Positions 1-6,743 of a DNA stretch of 6,772 nt are shown here, one piece after another. The notes beneath the pieces were generated by a model that searched no databases, was not told the origin of the DNA, and saw only the letters and a program-made list of their open reading frames with translations. The DNA is from Maribacter sp. (GTDB taxonomy: Bacteria; Bacteroidota; Bacteroidia; Flavobacteriales; Flavobacteriaceae), in the NCBI GenBank assembly GCA_013001935.1, contig JABDKZ010000264.1, forward strand, positions 1 through 6,772, written 5' to 3'. How positions within the stretch are numbered: position 1 is the first letter of the stretch; the number at the start of each line of letters is the position of its first letter. A program made the position numbers and the translations under genes.

Positions 1-793
1 ATACACTTTTGAATCGCTCCCAGATATAGTCTATAGCCAAGTCGTTGGGATGTACCATATCGGTCTTATAAAAGCGGTAATCACGAAGCTCGTCCATCAT
101 GATTTCATAGGAAGGGAAATACCCTTCTACTGCGCTCAGGGTGACATTATCATCTAATAAGTGGTTAATTGCGGTAATCAAATGGGCCTTACTTCGTTGG
201 TTTTCAACAAATCCATCCTTAAGATGCCGAACCGGGGATACTGTAAATATGATATTGGCCTTTGCATTCGCTGATTTAATGAACCCAATGCTGTTCTCAA
301 GGCTCGTGACAATATCTTCTACTGAAAGTAATTCTTTAGAGAATTCAGTTTGTGGTACTTTATGGCAACTTGCAACACTAAGGTTCGTAGCTTTATTAAG
401 ATAGACCCAGGCAGTGCCCAAAGTGAGGATTATATGGGATGACTCTGAGATTTGGTGCCGGGTATCTTTAAGGCCGTCATTTAATTTTCGGACTAATTCC
501 TCTTTTGAAACATCGCTAAGATCAGAGTGTGCATCAAAACAATGCCAGCGCTCATTCCGATAAAAGATATCTTTGGAAGTATAGTTGAAATCCTGGATTG
601 ATTTGGACAAAAGGTTCTCAATGGCTTTAGGATGAAATAAAATCCCAAACGGATTTTGTAGTGATCTAAACTTGTGGTAATCGAGTTTTTTCCCAATATT
701 TTCAACAAAACAAGAACCCAATAACAACAATTGATTCTGATAATCAAATTGATGCTCAGCCCGTTGTAATGGCACCTGCGTTTGGAGTTTCAT
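1..793 (-). CDS. GSCFA-domain protein (SGNH/GDSL-hydrolase-like), partial at left edge
   Basis: The minus-strand frame is open from an ATG at 793 to the window edge, giving 264 codons without a stop, so the C-terminus is missing. The protein shows the family-naming motif GSCF at residues 26-29 (followed by VENIG, where the family name implies an A), NPFGILF at 47-53, TLGTAWVY at 124-131, SPVRHLKDG at 186-194 and DMVHPND at 245-251. This block pattern fits an SGNH-like hydrolase: Ser27 would be the nucleophile, and Asp245/His248 in the DxxHP block the remaining catalytic residues. No signal peptide or membrane segment is seen, so it is probably cytoplasmic. GSCFA proteins usually run somewhat over 300 residues, so roughly 50-60 are lost. 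The start lies 4 bases after the alaS stop, so the two genes are almost certainly co-transcribed. The substrate is unknown; family assignment is secure, catalytic roles are inferred. Confidence 0.9.
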   Translation of the reverse strand, partial: MKLQTQVPLQRAEHQFDYQNQLLLLGSCFVENIGKKLDYHKFRSLQNPFGILFHPKAIENLLSKSIQDFNYTSKDIFYRNERWHCFDAHSDLSDVSKEELVRKLNDGLKDTRHQISESSHIILTLGTAWVYLNKATNLSVASCHKVPQTEFSKELLSVEDIVTSLENSIGFIKSANAKANIIFTVSPVRHLKDGFVENQRSKAHLITAINHLLDDNVTLSAVEGYFPSYEIMMDELRDYRFYKTDMVHPNDLAIDYIWERFKSV

Positions 794-797
794 TGTG

Positions 798-3413
798 CTA
801 GCTAAGGTATTCTTTTGCTTTTTCCAGAGCCTCTTTTATACCGTTAGGGTCTTTACCCCCTGCCGTTGCAAAGAATGGTTGGCCACCGCCCCCACCTTGG
901 ATGTATTTACCCAATTCACGGATAATAGTACCTGCATTTAAATTCTTTTGTGCCACTAATGCTTTTGATATATAACAAGAGAGCAGTGCCTTTCCGTTTT
1001 GCTCAGTGCCGAATACCAAGAAGAGATCGTCTCTTTTACTTCCCATGTCAAAGGACAGGTCTTTGATGCCTGCAGCATCCAAATCCACTTCTTTGGCCAA
1101 GAACTGAATTCCATTTATTTCTTCAAGCCCATCAAATAGCTCCCCCTTTAAGTTTTTGGCCTTATCTTTCAATAGGTTCTCAACCTCTTTTTTCAATTTT
1201 GTATTTTCTTTCTGTAAAGCTTCCACAGCTTTTACCGGATCCTGTGCATTATTGAGTAAATCCTTGATTTCGTACAAGCTTCTGTTGTTCTGAAAGTAGA
1301 AATCCTTTACAGCATCATAGGTGATGGCTTCTATCCTGCGTATTCCAGCCGCTACCGCCCCTTCAGATTTAATCTTGAAATGCCAAATGTCTCCCGTATG
1401 TTTTACATGGGTGCCACCGCATAATTCAATAGACTGTCCAAAGCGAACGGTGCGTACAGCATCGCCATATTTTTCACCAAATAAGGCCATCGCACCTTCT
1501 TTCAAGGCATCCTCCATGGGTACACTTCTATTTTCTTGCAATGGCAATTGCCCATCAATCCTAGCATTGACAAAATTCTCTACGGCCCGCAACTCTTCAA
1601 CCTTTAATTTAGCAAAGTGCGAAAAATCAAATCTTAAATACTTTGAATGTACTGCCGAACCTTTCTGCTCTACATGGGTACCTAAAACTTCCCGCAGTGC
1701 TTGGTGCAATAAATGCGTTGCGGTGTGATTTGCCTCTGTTCTTTGTCGTTGTTTCTTATCTACTACGGCCTTTAAGGTTTCAGTGATTTTCTTAGGCAAG
1801 TTTTTAGTGAAATGAACAATTTCGTTATTTTCCTTCTTCGTATCCAGGATGTAGATCACGTCACCATTTGATGCCTCTAAATACCCCTTGTCACCCACCT
1901 GACCCCCACCTTCGGGATAAAATGGCGTTAGATTGAATACCAACTGATATTGCTCCCCTTCTTTTTTTGAAGTTACCTTTCTATACTTGATAACCTTTAC
2001 ATTGGCATCCAGTACATCATAACCCACGAATTCTTGATCTGAATCCGTCGAAATAATCTCCCAGTCTTCCTTGGCTATTTCGGAAGCCGATCTAGAGCGG
2101 TTTTTCTGTTCCTGCATGGCCTCATGAAAGCCCTTTTCATCAAGGGTATACCCTTTTTCTTCCAATATCAATGCGGTTAGGTCAATTGGGAAACCGTAGG
2201 TATCATAGAGCTCAAAAGCCTTACGCCCATCTACTTCTTTTCCTTTTGTTTTAACGACAACACTGTCTAATAAAACCAATCCCTGTTCCAGGGTCTTTAG
2301 AAAAGAATTCTCCTCTTCTTGGACTACATTCTCAATCAACTGGTGTTGATCTCGTAATTCTGGAAAAGCCTCGCCCATGGTTTCGGCCAGAACCTTTACC
2401 AAGCGGTACATAAAAGGTTCTTTGGTATTTAAGTAGGTGAATCCATAGCGAATAGCCCTTCTTAGAATTCTGCGAATAACGTAACCAGCACCCGTATTAC
2501 TGGGCAATTGCCCATCTGCTATCGAAAAAGAAACTGCACGAATATGGTCTGCTATTACGCGAATGGCAATGTTGGTTTCCTCTTTCTTACCATACTTGGA
2601 ATTTGTGATGATCTCTATTTCCTTTATGAGCGGGGTAAACACATCAGTATCGTAATTAGACTGAACCCCCTGTAATACCATGCATAATCGTTCGAAACCC
2701 ATTCCGGTATCTACATGTTTTTCAGGTAAGGCCTCCAATGAACCATCGGCCTTTCGATTGTATTGCATGAAAACCAGGTTCCAGATTTCAACGACCAGCG
2801 GATGGTCTTTGTTCACCAAGGAAGCTCCCGGAATTTTGGCCTTTTCTTCCTTCGAACGGATATCTACATGAATTTCAGAACAAGGGCCACAGGGTCCCTG
2901 ATCACCCATTTCCCAGAAATTATCATTTTTATTACCCAAGATAATCCGATCTTTGGATACTATGGAACTCCACAAATCATAAGCCTCATTATCCATTTCG
3001 AGCTTATCGGCATCACTGCTTCCTTCAAAAACCGAGACATAAAGACTGTCCTTATCAATTTTTAATCTATCGGTCAATAATTCCCATGCCCACGCAATCG
3101 CCTCTTTCTTGAAATAGTCACCAAAACTCCAATTGCCCAACATCTCGAACATGGTATGGTGATAAGTATCCTTACCCACTTCTTCCAAATCATTATGTTT
3201 GCCACTAACCCGTAAACATTTTTGGGTATCGGCTATCCTAGGATTTTGGGAAGCACTATTGCCTAAAAAGAACTCTTTAAACTGGTTCATACCCGCATTG
3301 GTGAACATCAACGTGGGATCATCTTTTATGACCATGGGCGCTGAGGGTACAATCTTGTGGTTCTTTTCCTTAAAGAAGTTTAAAAAGTGAGACCTGATTT
3401 CCTTGGAATTCAT
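798..3413 (-). CDS. alaS: Alanyl-tRNA synthetase
   Basis: This 871-residue protein charges tRNA-Ala with alanine using ATP, in the cytoplasm, and hydrolyses mischarged tRNA. Length and domain order are those of full-length bacterial AlaRS. The class II catalytic core occupies about residues 1-240 ([14 protein letters not shown] at 38-51, GPCGPCSE at 173-180, and the alanine-pocket residues Trp167, Asn212, Val214, Asp235 and Gly237). The tRNA-binding helical region follows to about 450. The editing domain carries the HTATH (563-567) and CGGTH (665-669) zinc site, with Gln583 in VEQKGS. A short coiled coil lies near 725-755, and the C-Ala domain ends with the glycine run and QPFFATAGG (839-853). 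All key residues are present and no truncation is seen. The start [10 protein letters not shown] aligns with the usual family N-terminus. It is transcribed divergently from the M23 operon, with the GSCFA gene 4 bases downstream. Confidence 0.99.
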   Translation of the reverse strand: MNSKEIRSHFLNFFKEKNHKIVPSAPMVIKDDPTLMFTNAGMNQFKEFFLGNSASQNPRIADTQKCLRVSGKHNDLEEVGKDTYHHTMFEMLGNWSFGDYFKKEAIAWAWELLTDRLKIDKDSLYVSVFEGSSDADKLEMDNEAYDLWSSIVSKDRIILGNKNDNFWEMGDQGPCGPCSEIHVDIRSKEEKAKIPGASLVNKDHPLVVEIWNLVFMQYNRKADGSLEALPEKHVDTGMGFERLCMVLQGVQSNYDTDVFTPLIKEIEIITNSKYGKKEETNIAIRVIADHIRAVSFSIADGQLPSNTGAGYVIRRILRRAIRYGFTYLNTKEPFMYRLVKVLAETMGEAFPELRDQHQLIENVVQEEENSFLKTLEQGLVLLDSVVVKTKGKEVDGRKAFELYDTYGFPIDLTALILEEKGYTLDEKGFHEAMQEQKNRSRSASEIAKEDWEIISTDSDQEFVGYDVLDANVKVIKYRKVTSKKEGEQYQLVFNLTPFYPEGGGQVGDKGYLEASNGDVIYILDTKKENNEIVHFTKNLPKKITETLKAVVDKKQRQRTEANHTATHLLHQALREVLGTHVEQKGSAVHSKYLRFDFSHFAKLKVEELRAVENFVNARIDGQLPLQENRSVPMEDALKEGAMALFGEKYGDAVRTVRFGQSIELCGGTHVKHTGDIWHFKIKSEGAVAAGIRRIEAITYDAVKDFYFQNNRSLYEIKDLLNNAQDPVKAVEALQKENTKLKKEVENLLKDKAKNLKGELFDGLEEINGIQFLAKEVDLDAAGIKDLSFDMGSKRDDLFLVFGTEQNGKALLSCYISKALVAQKNLNAGTIIRELGKYIQGGGGGQPFFATAGGKDPNGIKEALEKAKEYLS

Positions 3414-3443
3414 TTAAATTGGTAAGGTTTTATTAATTTTAAC

Positions 3444-3462
3444 AAATTGTGCAAAACAATTT
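3444..3462. promoter_or_regulatory. Inverted repeat AAATTGT-N5-ACAATTT, candidate operator
   Basis: Two perfect 7-base arms (3444-3450 and 3456-3462) flank the 5-base spacer GCAAA in the divergent alaS/M23 intergenic region. The right arm ends one base before the candidate -7 element of the M23 operon, so a bound dimer would touch RNA polymerase. The AT-rich surroundings make chance dyads more likely, and no other copy is visible in the window. It could also form a small RNA hairpin in a leader transcribed towards alaS. Its role as an operator is inferred only from position and symmetry. Confidence 0.35.
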
Positions 3463-3463
3463 T

Positions 3464-3471
3464 TATATTTG
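3464..3471 (+). promoter_or_regulatory. Candidate Bacteroidota -7 element (TATATTTG) for the M23-MerR-LemA-TPM operon
   Basis: TATATTTG matches the Bacteroidota consensus TAnnTTTG exactly and lies 46 bases before the M23 start codon, giving a plausible leader of about 40 bases. The nearest upstream TTG (3447-3449) is only 14 bases away, shorter than the usual 17-23, so the -33 element is absent or weak. That could fit a promoter needing an activator. Confidence 0.5.
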
Positions 3472-3494
3472 TTTGTTATGTTAAAACGAAAGCA

Positions 3495-3502
3495 CAAAAA
3501 TA
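3495..3502 (-). promoter_or_regulatory. Candidate -7 element (TATTTTTG) for alaS
   Basis: Read on the minus strand, TATTTTTG matches TAnnTTTG and lies about 80 bases upstream of the alaS start. No TTG is found 17-23 bases further upstream, so only half of the expected promoter is present. In AT-rich DNA this short match may be chance. If it is real, the alaS leader would cross the dyad at 3444-3462. Confidence 0.25.
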
Positions 3503-3517
3503 GGATAAAATCCATTC

Positions 3518-4495
3518 ATGTCTAAAGTAAAATATTATTACGATCCGGACACACTTTCGTACCGGAAAATAGAACCGAAAAAATCCAAGCGTTATCGCAA
3601 TATTGCTTTTTTCTTTTTGGGTTCATTTCTTTTTGGACTACTTTCTTTAATCCTGTTATTAAACACGAATTTAATTAATACACCCCGGGAATTATCGCTT
3701 CAACGCGAAGTAAAAAACTATGAATTGCAGTTTGAGCTTCTCAATAAGAAAATGGAGCAGATCGAGCACGTTTTGGCCAATGTAGAAGATAGGGATAACA
3801 ACATCTACAGATTGTATTTTGAAGCCAACCCTATTCCTGAAGAGCAACGTAGGGCAGGTTTTGGTGGTGTAAATCGCTATAAGGCTCTAGAAGGCTTCAA
3901 TAATTCTGAAATGGTCATTGCCACTACTAAACGTCTCGATATTATAAAAAAACAAATGACAATCCAATCCAAATCCCTGGATGAGATTACAAAATTGGCC
4001 GAAGAGAAGGAAAAATTACTGGCTGCCATACCGGCCATACAACCCATCAACAATGAGGATTTAACAAGAATGGCATCGGGTTATGGTTGGCGCTCCGATC
4101 CTTTTACCAAGGCTAGAAAAATGCATTGGGGCATGGATTTTACCGCCCCCAAAGGCTCTCCGATCTACGCTGCAGGGGATGGCAAGGTTACTAGAGCTGA
4201 TAATAGAGCATCTGGTTTCGGCAAACATATACGAATTGACCATGGTTATGGTTATCTAAGTCTTTATGCCCATTTGAGCAATTACAATGTTAAAAGAGGC
4301 CAGAAAGTAAAGCGAGGTGATTTAATAGGATTTGTAGGCAATACAGGCCGTTCCGAAGCACCTCATCTACATTACGAGGTTTGGAAAGATAAAGATAAGA
4401 TCAATCCTATAAATTTCTATTATGGTAGTTTAACTCCTAAGGAATTTGAGAATATGTTGAAATTCGCTAATCAAGAAAACCAATCCCTGGATTAA
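3518..4495 (+). CDS. Membrane-anchored M23 family metallopeptidase (peptidoglycan endopeptidase)
   Basis: This 325-residue protein is predicted to cut peptide cross-links of peptidoglycan from the periplasmic face of the inner membrane. A hydrophilic, basic N-terminal tail (residues 1-28, with YYY at 6-8) precedes one membrane segment at about 29-50, with no cleavage site, giving N-in/C-out topology. A likely coiled coil covers about 58-90, with further helix at about 138-170. The LytM-like M23 domain covers about 185-300. Its site is complete: HWGMD supplies zinc ligands His203 and Asp207, HLH supplies His283 and zinc ligand His285, and His252 lies in YAHL. An active enzyme is therefore expected, unlike the degenerate LytM domains of amidase activators such as EnvC. 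The stop codon overlaps the start of the MerR gene by one base. A weak AGGA (3502-3505) lies 12 bases before the ATG. The exact bond cut is unknown. Confidence 0.95.
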   Translation: MSKVKYYYDPDTLSYRKIEPKKSKRYRNIAFFFLGSFLFGLLSLILLLNTNLINTPRELSLQREVKNYELQFELLNKKMEQIEHVLANVEDRDNNIYRLYFEANPIPEEQRRAGFGGVNRYKALEGFNNSEMVIATTKRLDIIKKQMTIQSKSLDEITKLAEEKEKLLAAIPAIQPINNEDLTRMASGYGWRSDPFTKARKMHWGMDFTAPKGSPIYAAGDGKVTRADNRASGFGKHIRIDHGYGYLSLYAHLSNYNVKRGQKVKRGDLIGFVGNTGRSEAPHLHYEVWKDKDKINPINFYYGSLTPKEFENMLKFANQENQSLD

Positions 4496-4824
4496 TGCAT
4501 GTAGAATTACCTGAAAAACGTTATTATGGCATTGGCGAAGTAGCCAGGGCCTTCGGGGTGAACACCTCATTGATACGATTTTGGGAGAAAGAATTCGATG
4601 CATTAAAACCTAAGAAAAATGCAAAGGGCAATCGCAAATTTACCCCACAGGATATCAAAAACCTTCAGTTGATTTACCATTTGGTAAAAGAACGCGGATT
4701 TACACTCGAAGGTGCCAAGACCCACTTAAAGGAAGAAAGACAAAAGACCTTATCTAATTTTGATATCATCCAAAAATTGGAACACGTCAAAAGTGAGCTT
4801 GTTAAGATTAAAGAGCAACTATAA
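4495..4824 (+). CDS. Small MerR-family transcriptional regulator
   Basis: This 109-residue protein has the MerR winged helix-turn-helix at the N-terminus: YYGIGEVARAFGVNTSLIRF at 10-29 is the recognition HTH, followed by the basic wing (KPKKNAKGNRKFT, 38-50) and the second helical pair (residues 51-80). Residues 86-109 form a short amphipathic helix suitable for dimerisation. There is no separate effector-binding domain and no cysteine at all, which argues against metal or thiol sensing of the classical MerR kind. Its ATG shares one base with the stop codon of the M23 gene (TAATG), so translation is probably coupled. LemA follows 22 bases later. MerR-type factors act as dimers within the promoter spacer; the dyad beside the operon's -7 element is an obvious but unproven target. 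Its regulatory target and signal are not known. Confidence 0.92.
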   Translation: MHVELPEKRYYGIGEVARAFGVNTSLIRFWEKEFDALKPKKNAKGNRKFTPQDIKNLQLIYHLVKERGFTLEGAKTHLKEERQKTLSNFDIIQKLEHVKSELVKIKEQL

Positions 4825-4846
4825 ATAACTTCTAATACACACTATC

Positions 4847-5446
4847 ATGAAAAAATGGTTAATACCCTTGGTCATTCTTGGGGTAATTGCATTTGGACTA
4901 TATCAATGGGGCGTTGGCTTCAACAATACGGCAATTAAATTAAAAGAAGCATCGACCAAAACCTGGGCCAATGTTGAAAGTTCCTATCAACGAAGAAATG
5001 ACCTAATAGATAATTTGGTCAAAACGGTACAAGGTGCTGCCGATTTTGAAAGAGGTACTTTGACCGATGTCATTGAGGCAAGGGCAAAAGCAACTTCAGT
5101 TTCTATAGACCCAACTAATATTACACCGGATCAATTGGCTAAGTTCAATGAGGTTCAAGGCGGATTGAGTGGCGCTTTAAAAAGTCTACTGGTTACGGTA
5201 GAGCGTTACCCAGATCTTAAGGCAAATCAGAACTTTTTAGAATTACAATCACAGTTAGAAGGTACCGAGAACAGAATCAATGTTGCCCGTGACCGTTTCA
5301 ATGCTACCATTGAACCTTACAACAACCATGTAAAAACCTTTCCAAACTCACTATTGGCGGGATTATTGAATTTCGACGAGCTCGCTTATTTTAAGTCTGA
5401 GGCTGGTGCCGAACAAGCCCCGGAGGTTGAATTTGATTTTAACTAA
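4847..5446 (+). CDS. lemA: LemA family membrane protein
   Basis: This is a 199-residue protein of normal LemA length. A short N-terminal membrane segment (about residues 4-22, preceded by MKK) leads into the helical LemA domain. Recognisable blocks are WANVESSYQRRNDLIDNLVK (40-59; the family usually has LIPNLV, here Asp replaces Pro), the central YPDLKANQNFLELQSQLEGT (121-140) and ENRINVARDRFN (141-152), then TFPNSLLAG (164-172). An acidic tail ends the protein. The lysines before the membrane segment suggest N-in with the helical domain outside, but LemA topology is not settled in the literature I recall. LemA genes are commonly linked to TPM-domain genes, as here, where the first TPM gene starts 8 bases downstream. 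The molecular function of the family is not established. Confidence 0.96.
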   Translation: MKKWLIPLVILGVIAFGLYQWGVGFNNTAIKLKEASTKTWANVESSYQRRNDLIDNLVKTVQGAADFERGTLTDVIEARAKATSVSIDPTNITPDQLAKFNEVQGGLSGALKSLLVTVERYPDLKANQNFLELQSQLEGTENRINVARDRFNATIEPYNNHVKTFPNSLLAGLLNFDELAYFKSEAGAEQAPEVEFDFN

Positions 5447-5454
5447 ATCAAACT

Positions 5455-5892
5455 ATGTCCAAGGTAGAAGATTTTTTAACGACGAAAGAAGAGCAGGAAA
5501 TTGTTCAGGCCATTCTTGAGGCTGAAAAAAATACTTCAGGTGAAATTCGCGTACATATAGAGGCACATACTGGTAACAACCATTTTAATCGTGCTAAAAC
5601 GGTTTTCCATCTATTGAAAATGGATAATACCAAGCAAGAAAATGGCGTGCTCATATATGTCGCCGTTACCGACAAGAAATTTTGTATTTATGGTGACCGG
5701 GGTATAGACCAGGTAGTACCTGAAAATTTCTGGGATACTACACGCGATGCTATTCAATCCCACTTTAAGAAAGGCAGGTTCAAACAAGGACTTATAGATG
5801 GAATATTAAAGGCTGGCAAAGAGCTGGAAGCACATTTCCCCTGGGAGCATGGCAATGCTAATGAATTGAGCAATGAGATATCTAAAAACTAG
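5455..5892 (+). CDS. Short TPM-domain protein, predicted cytosolic
   Basis: This 145-residue protein consists almost entirely of one TPM domain (the TLP18.3/Psb32/MOLO-1 fold). Visible landmarks are TSGEIRVHIEA (27-37), NGVLIYVAVTDKKFCIYGDRG (63-83, the paired core strands) and the helical end with FKQGLIDGILKAGKELEAHF (109-128). It has no signal peptide, no membrane segment and no glycine-rich tail, in contrast to its neighbour, so it should stay in the cytoplasm. Some TPM proteins are reported to have acid phosphatase activity, but I cannot infer catalysis here. It lies 8 bases after lemA, and its last 20 bases overlap the next TPM gene in another frame. The family call is firm; the function is unknown. 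Confidence 0.9.
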   Translation: MSKVEDFLTTKEEQEIVQAILEAEKNTSGEIRVHIEAHTGNNHFNRAKTVFHLLKMDNTKQENGVLIYVAVTDKKFCIYGDRGIDQVVPENFWDTTRDAIQSHFKKGRFKQGLIDGILKAGKELEAHFPWEHGNANELSNEISKN

Positions 5893-6679
5893 TTTACCCC
5901 TATGGGTTCTATTTTGGTGTTCCCTTTCGTTCGCCCAGTTTCAAATTCCTGAAAAACCGCAGTTAGAAACCAGTGTTTATGATTATATAAACCTGCTTCC
6001 CGAGAGTCAGGAAAAGAATTTAGAGCAGAAACTCATTCGTTATTCCGACAGCACCTCTACGCAAATCGTAATGGCAATTATTAGTTCTACCGAAGGTGAG
6101 AATATCAACTATCTAGGAGCACAATGGGGTCAAAAATGGGGTATTGGGCAAGAAGGAAAAGATAATGGCATCCTAGTATTATTGGCTAAGGATGATCGAA
6201 GAATCGCGATCAATACCGGCTATGGCGTTGAAGGCTCACTTACCGATGCCATGTCGCGCCGTATTATTGAAAATGTAATTATTCCCCAGTTTAAACAGGA
6301 TGATTACTATGGCGGATTGAATAAGGGGGCCGATGCTATTTTTCAAGTCTTGAACGGTGAATTTAAGGAAGAAAGATCATTTGATGATAATCAAGGTTTT
6401 CCGTTTGAGGCATTACTGCCTATCATTATTTTTATTGTGATATTGATCATTCTATCTAGTCGAAACCGAAGAAATAAAGGCGGAAGAGGAGGCGGCAGAA
6501 AGTCGGGCTTAGACCTTTGGGATATCATCATCCTCAGTAATATGGGGCGTGGTGGTTTTGGTGGTGGAGGTTCTCGTGGAGGATTTGGCAGCGGTGGTAG
6601 TTTCGGAGGAGGTGGAGGCTTCGGTGGCGGCTTTGGCGGTGGCGGATTCGGCGGTGGCGGTGCCTCTGGGGGATGGTAG
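5873..6679 (+). CDS. Secreted, membrane-anchored TPM-domain protein with glycine-rich C-terminal tail (YgcG-like)
   Basis: This 268-residue protein begins with a Sec signal peptide (MRYLKTSLPLWVLFWCSLSFA, cleavage likely before Gln22). Cys16 is not in a lipobox, so it is not a lipoprotein. The TPM domain (about 30-165) shows VYDYINLLPE (35-44), GKDNGILVLLAKDDRRIAI (95-113) and TGYGVEGSLTDA (115-126). One membrane segment follows at about 181-195, then a basic stretch (RNRRNKGGRGGGRK, 197-210) and a glycine-rich tail ending GGGGASGGW. This predicts a periplasmic TPM domain and a cytoplasmic tail by the positive-inside rule. The start at 5873 is required because it supplies the signal peptide and the next in-frame Met is residue 67; it produces a 20-base overlap with the previous gene. 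It completes the LemA-TPM-TPM set. Biochemical activity is unknown. Confidence 0.94.
   Translation: MRYLKTSLPLWVLFWCSLSFAQFQIPEKPQLETSVYDYINLLPESQEKNLEQKLIRYSDSTSTQIVMAIISSTEGENINYLGAQWGQKWGIGQEGKDNGILVLLAKDDRRIAINTGYGVEGSLTDAMSRRIIENVIIPQFKQDDYYGGLNKGADAIFQVLNGEFKEERSFDDNQGFPFEALLPIIIFIVILIILSSRNRRNKGGRGGGRKSGLDLWDIIILSNMGRGGFGGGGSRGGFGSGGSFGGGGGFGGGFGGGGFGGGGASGGW
6545..6676 (+). repeat. Low-complexity GGT/GGC/GGA coding repeat (glycine-rich tail)
   Basis: The DNA encoding residues 225-268 of the second TPM protein is an imperfect array of glycine codons punctuated by TTC/TTT (Phe) and AGC/AGT/TCT (Ser), repeating units such as GGFGGGG. It is much more GC-rich than the rest of the window. 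Such tails ending in GGGGASG(S/G)W are typical of YgcG-like TPM proteins, so it is native rather than an assembly artefact, although length variation by slippage is plausible. Confidence 0.85.
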
Positions 6680-6692
6680 TTTTTAAATGGTG

Positions 6693-6706
6693 GCAAGCCG
6701 CAAGCC
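6693..6706. repeat. Two tandem copies of the heptamer GCAAGCC
   Basis: Two perfect head-to-tail copies (6693-6699 and 6700-6706) lie 14 bases after the stop of the last operon gene. No function is evident. A TGGC/GCCA pair around it gives only a 4-bp stem with no following T-run, so it is not a convincing terminator. Confidence 0.6.
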
Positions 6707-6719
6707 AAACAACATAGAT

Positions 6720-6736
6720 ACTTCTGACTTCTGACT
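6720..6736. repeat. Tandem heptamer ACTTCTG, about 2.4 copies
   Basis: ACTTCTG occurs at 6720-6726 and 6727-6733, with a partial ACT at 6734-6736. It has the same 7-base period as the nearby GCAAGCC repeat but an unrelated sequence. It lies in the non-coding gap downstream of the operon. Confidence 0.6.
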
Positions 6737-6743
6737 AATCAGT

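Noticed and set aside
141..404. Plus-strand 87-codon frame and minus-strand 84-codon frame (493-747) near the left edge
   Set aside because: Both are shadows of the GSCFA gene, whose frame is continuous from 793 to the edge and carries all family motifs.
1321..1728. Plus-strand frame of 135 codons inside alaS
   Set aside because: It lies fully antisense to the editing domain of a clearly intact alaS and shows no recognisable domain; the same holds for the shorter plus-strand frames at 2680-3390.
3503..3513. GGAT-AAA-ATCC inverted repeat just before the M23 start
   Set aside because: Stem of only 4 bp with a 3-base loop in AT-rich DNA; more likely part of a weak ribosome binding region than a regulatory hairpin.
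3414..3517. T-box or other amino-acid-responsive leader upstream of alaS
   Set aside because: The leader is too short and has no T-box sequence or specifier stem; T-boxes are mainly a Firmicutes feature.
4061..4243. Minus-strand 60-codon frame
   Set aside because: It is antisense to the catalytic region of the M23 domain and has no features of its own.
6391..6708. Long minus-strand frame coding for a proline-rich 105-residue protein
   Set aside because: It is the antisense of the glycine codon array of the second TPM gene; GGN read backwards gives proline codons and no stops. No independent start context or family resemblance.
6680..6743. Rho-independent terminator after the operon
   Set aside because: The only stems found (TGGC/GCCA around 6691-6707 and CTGA/TCAG at 6731-6742) are 4 bp and lack a following T-run; the T-run at 6680-6684 precedes any stem.
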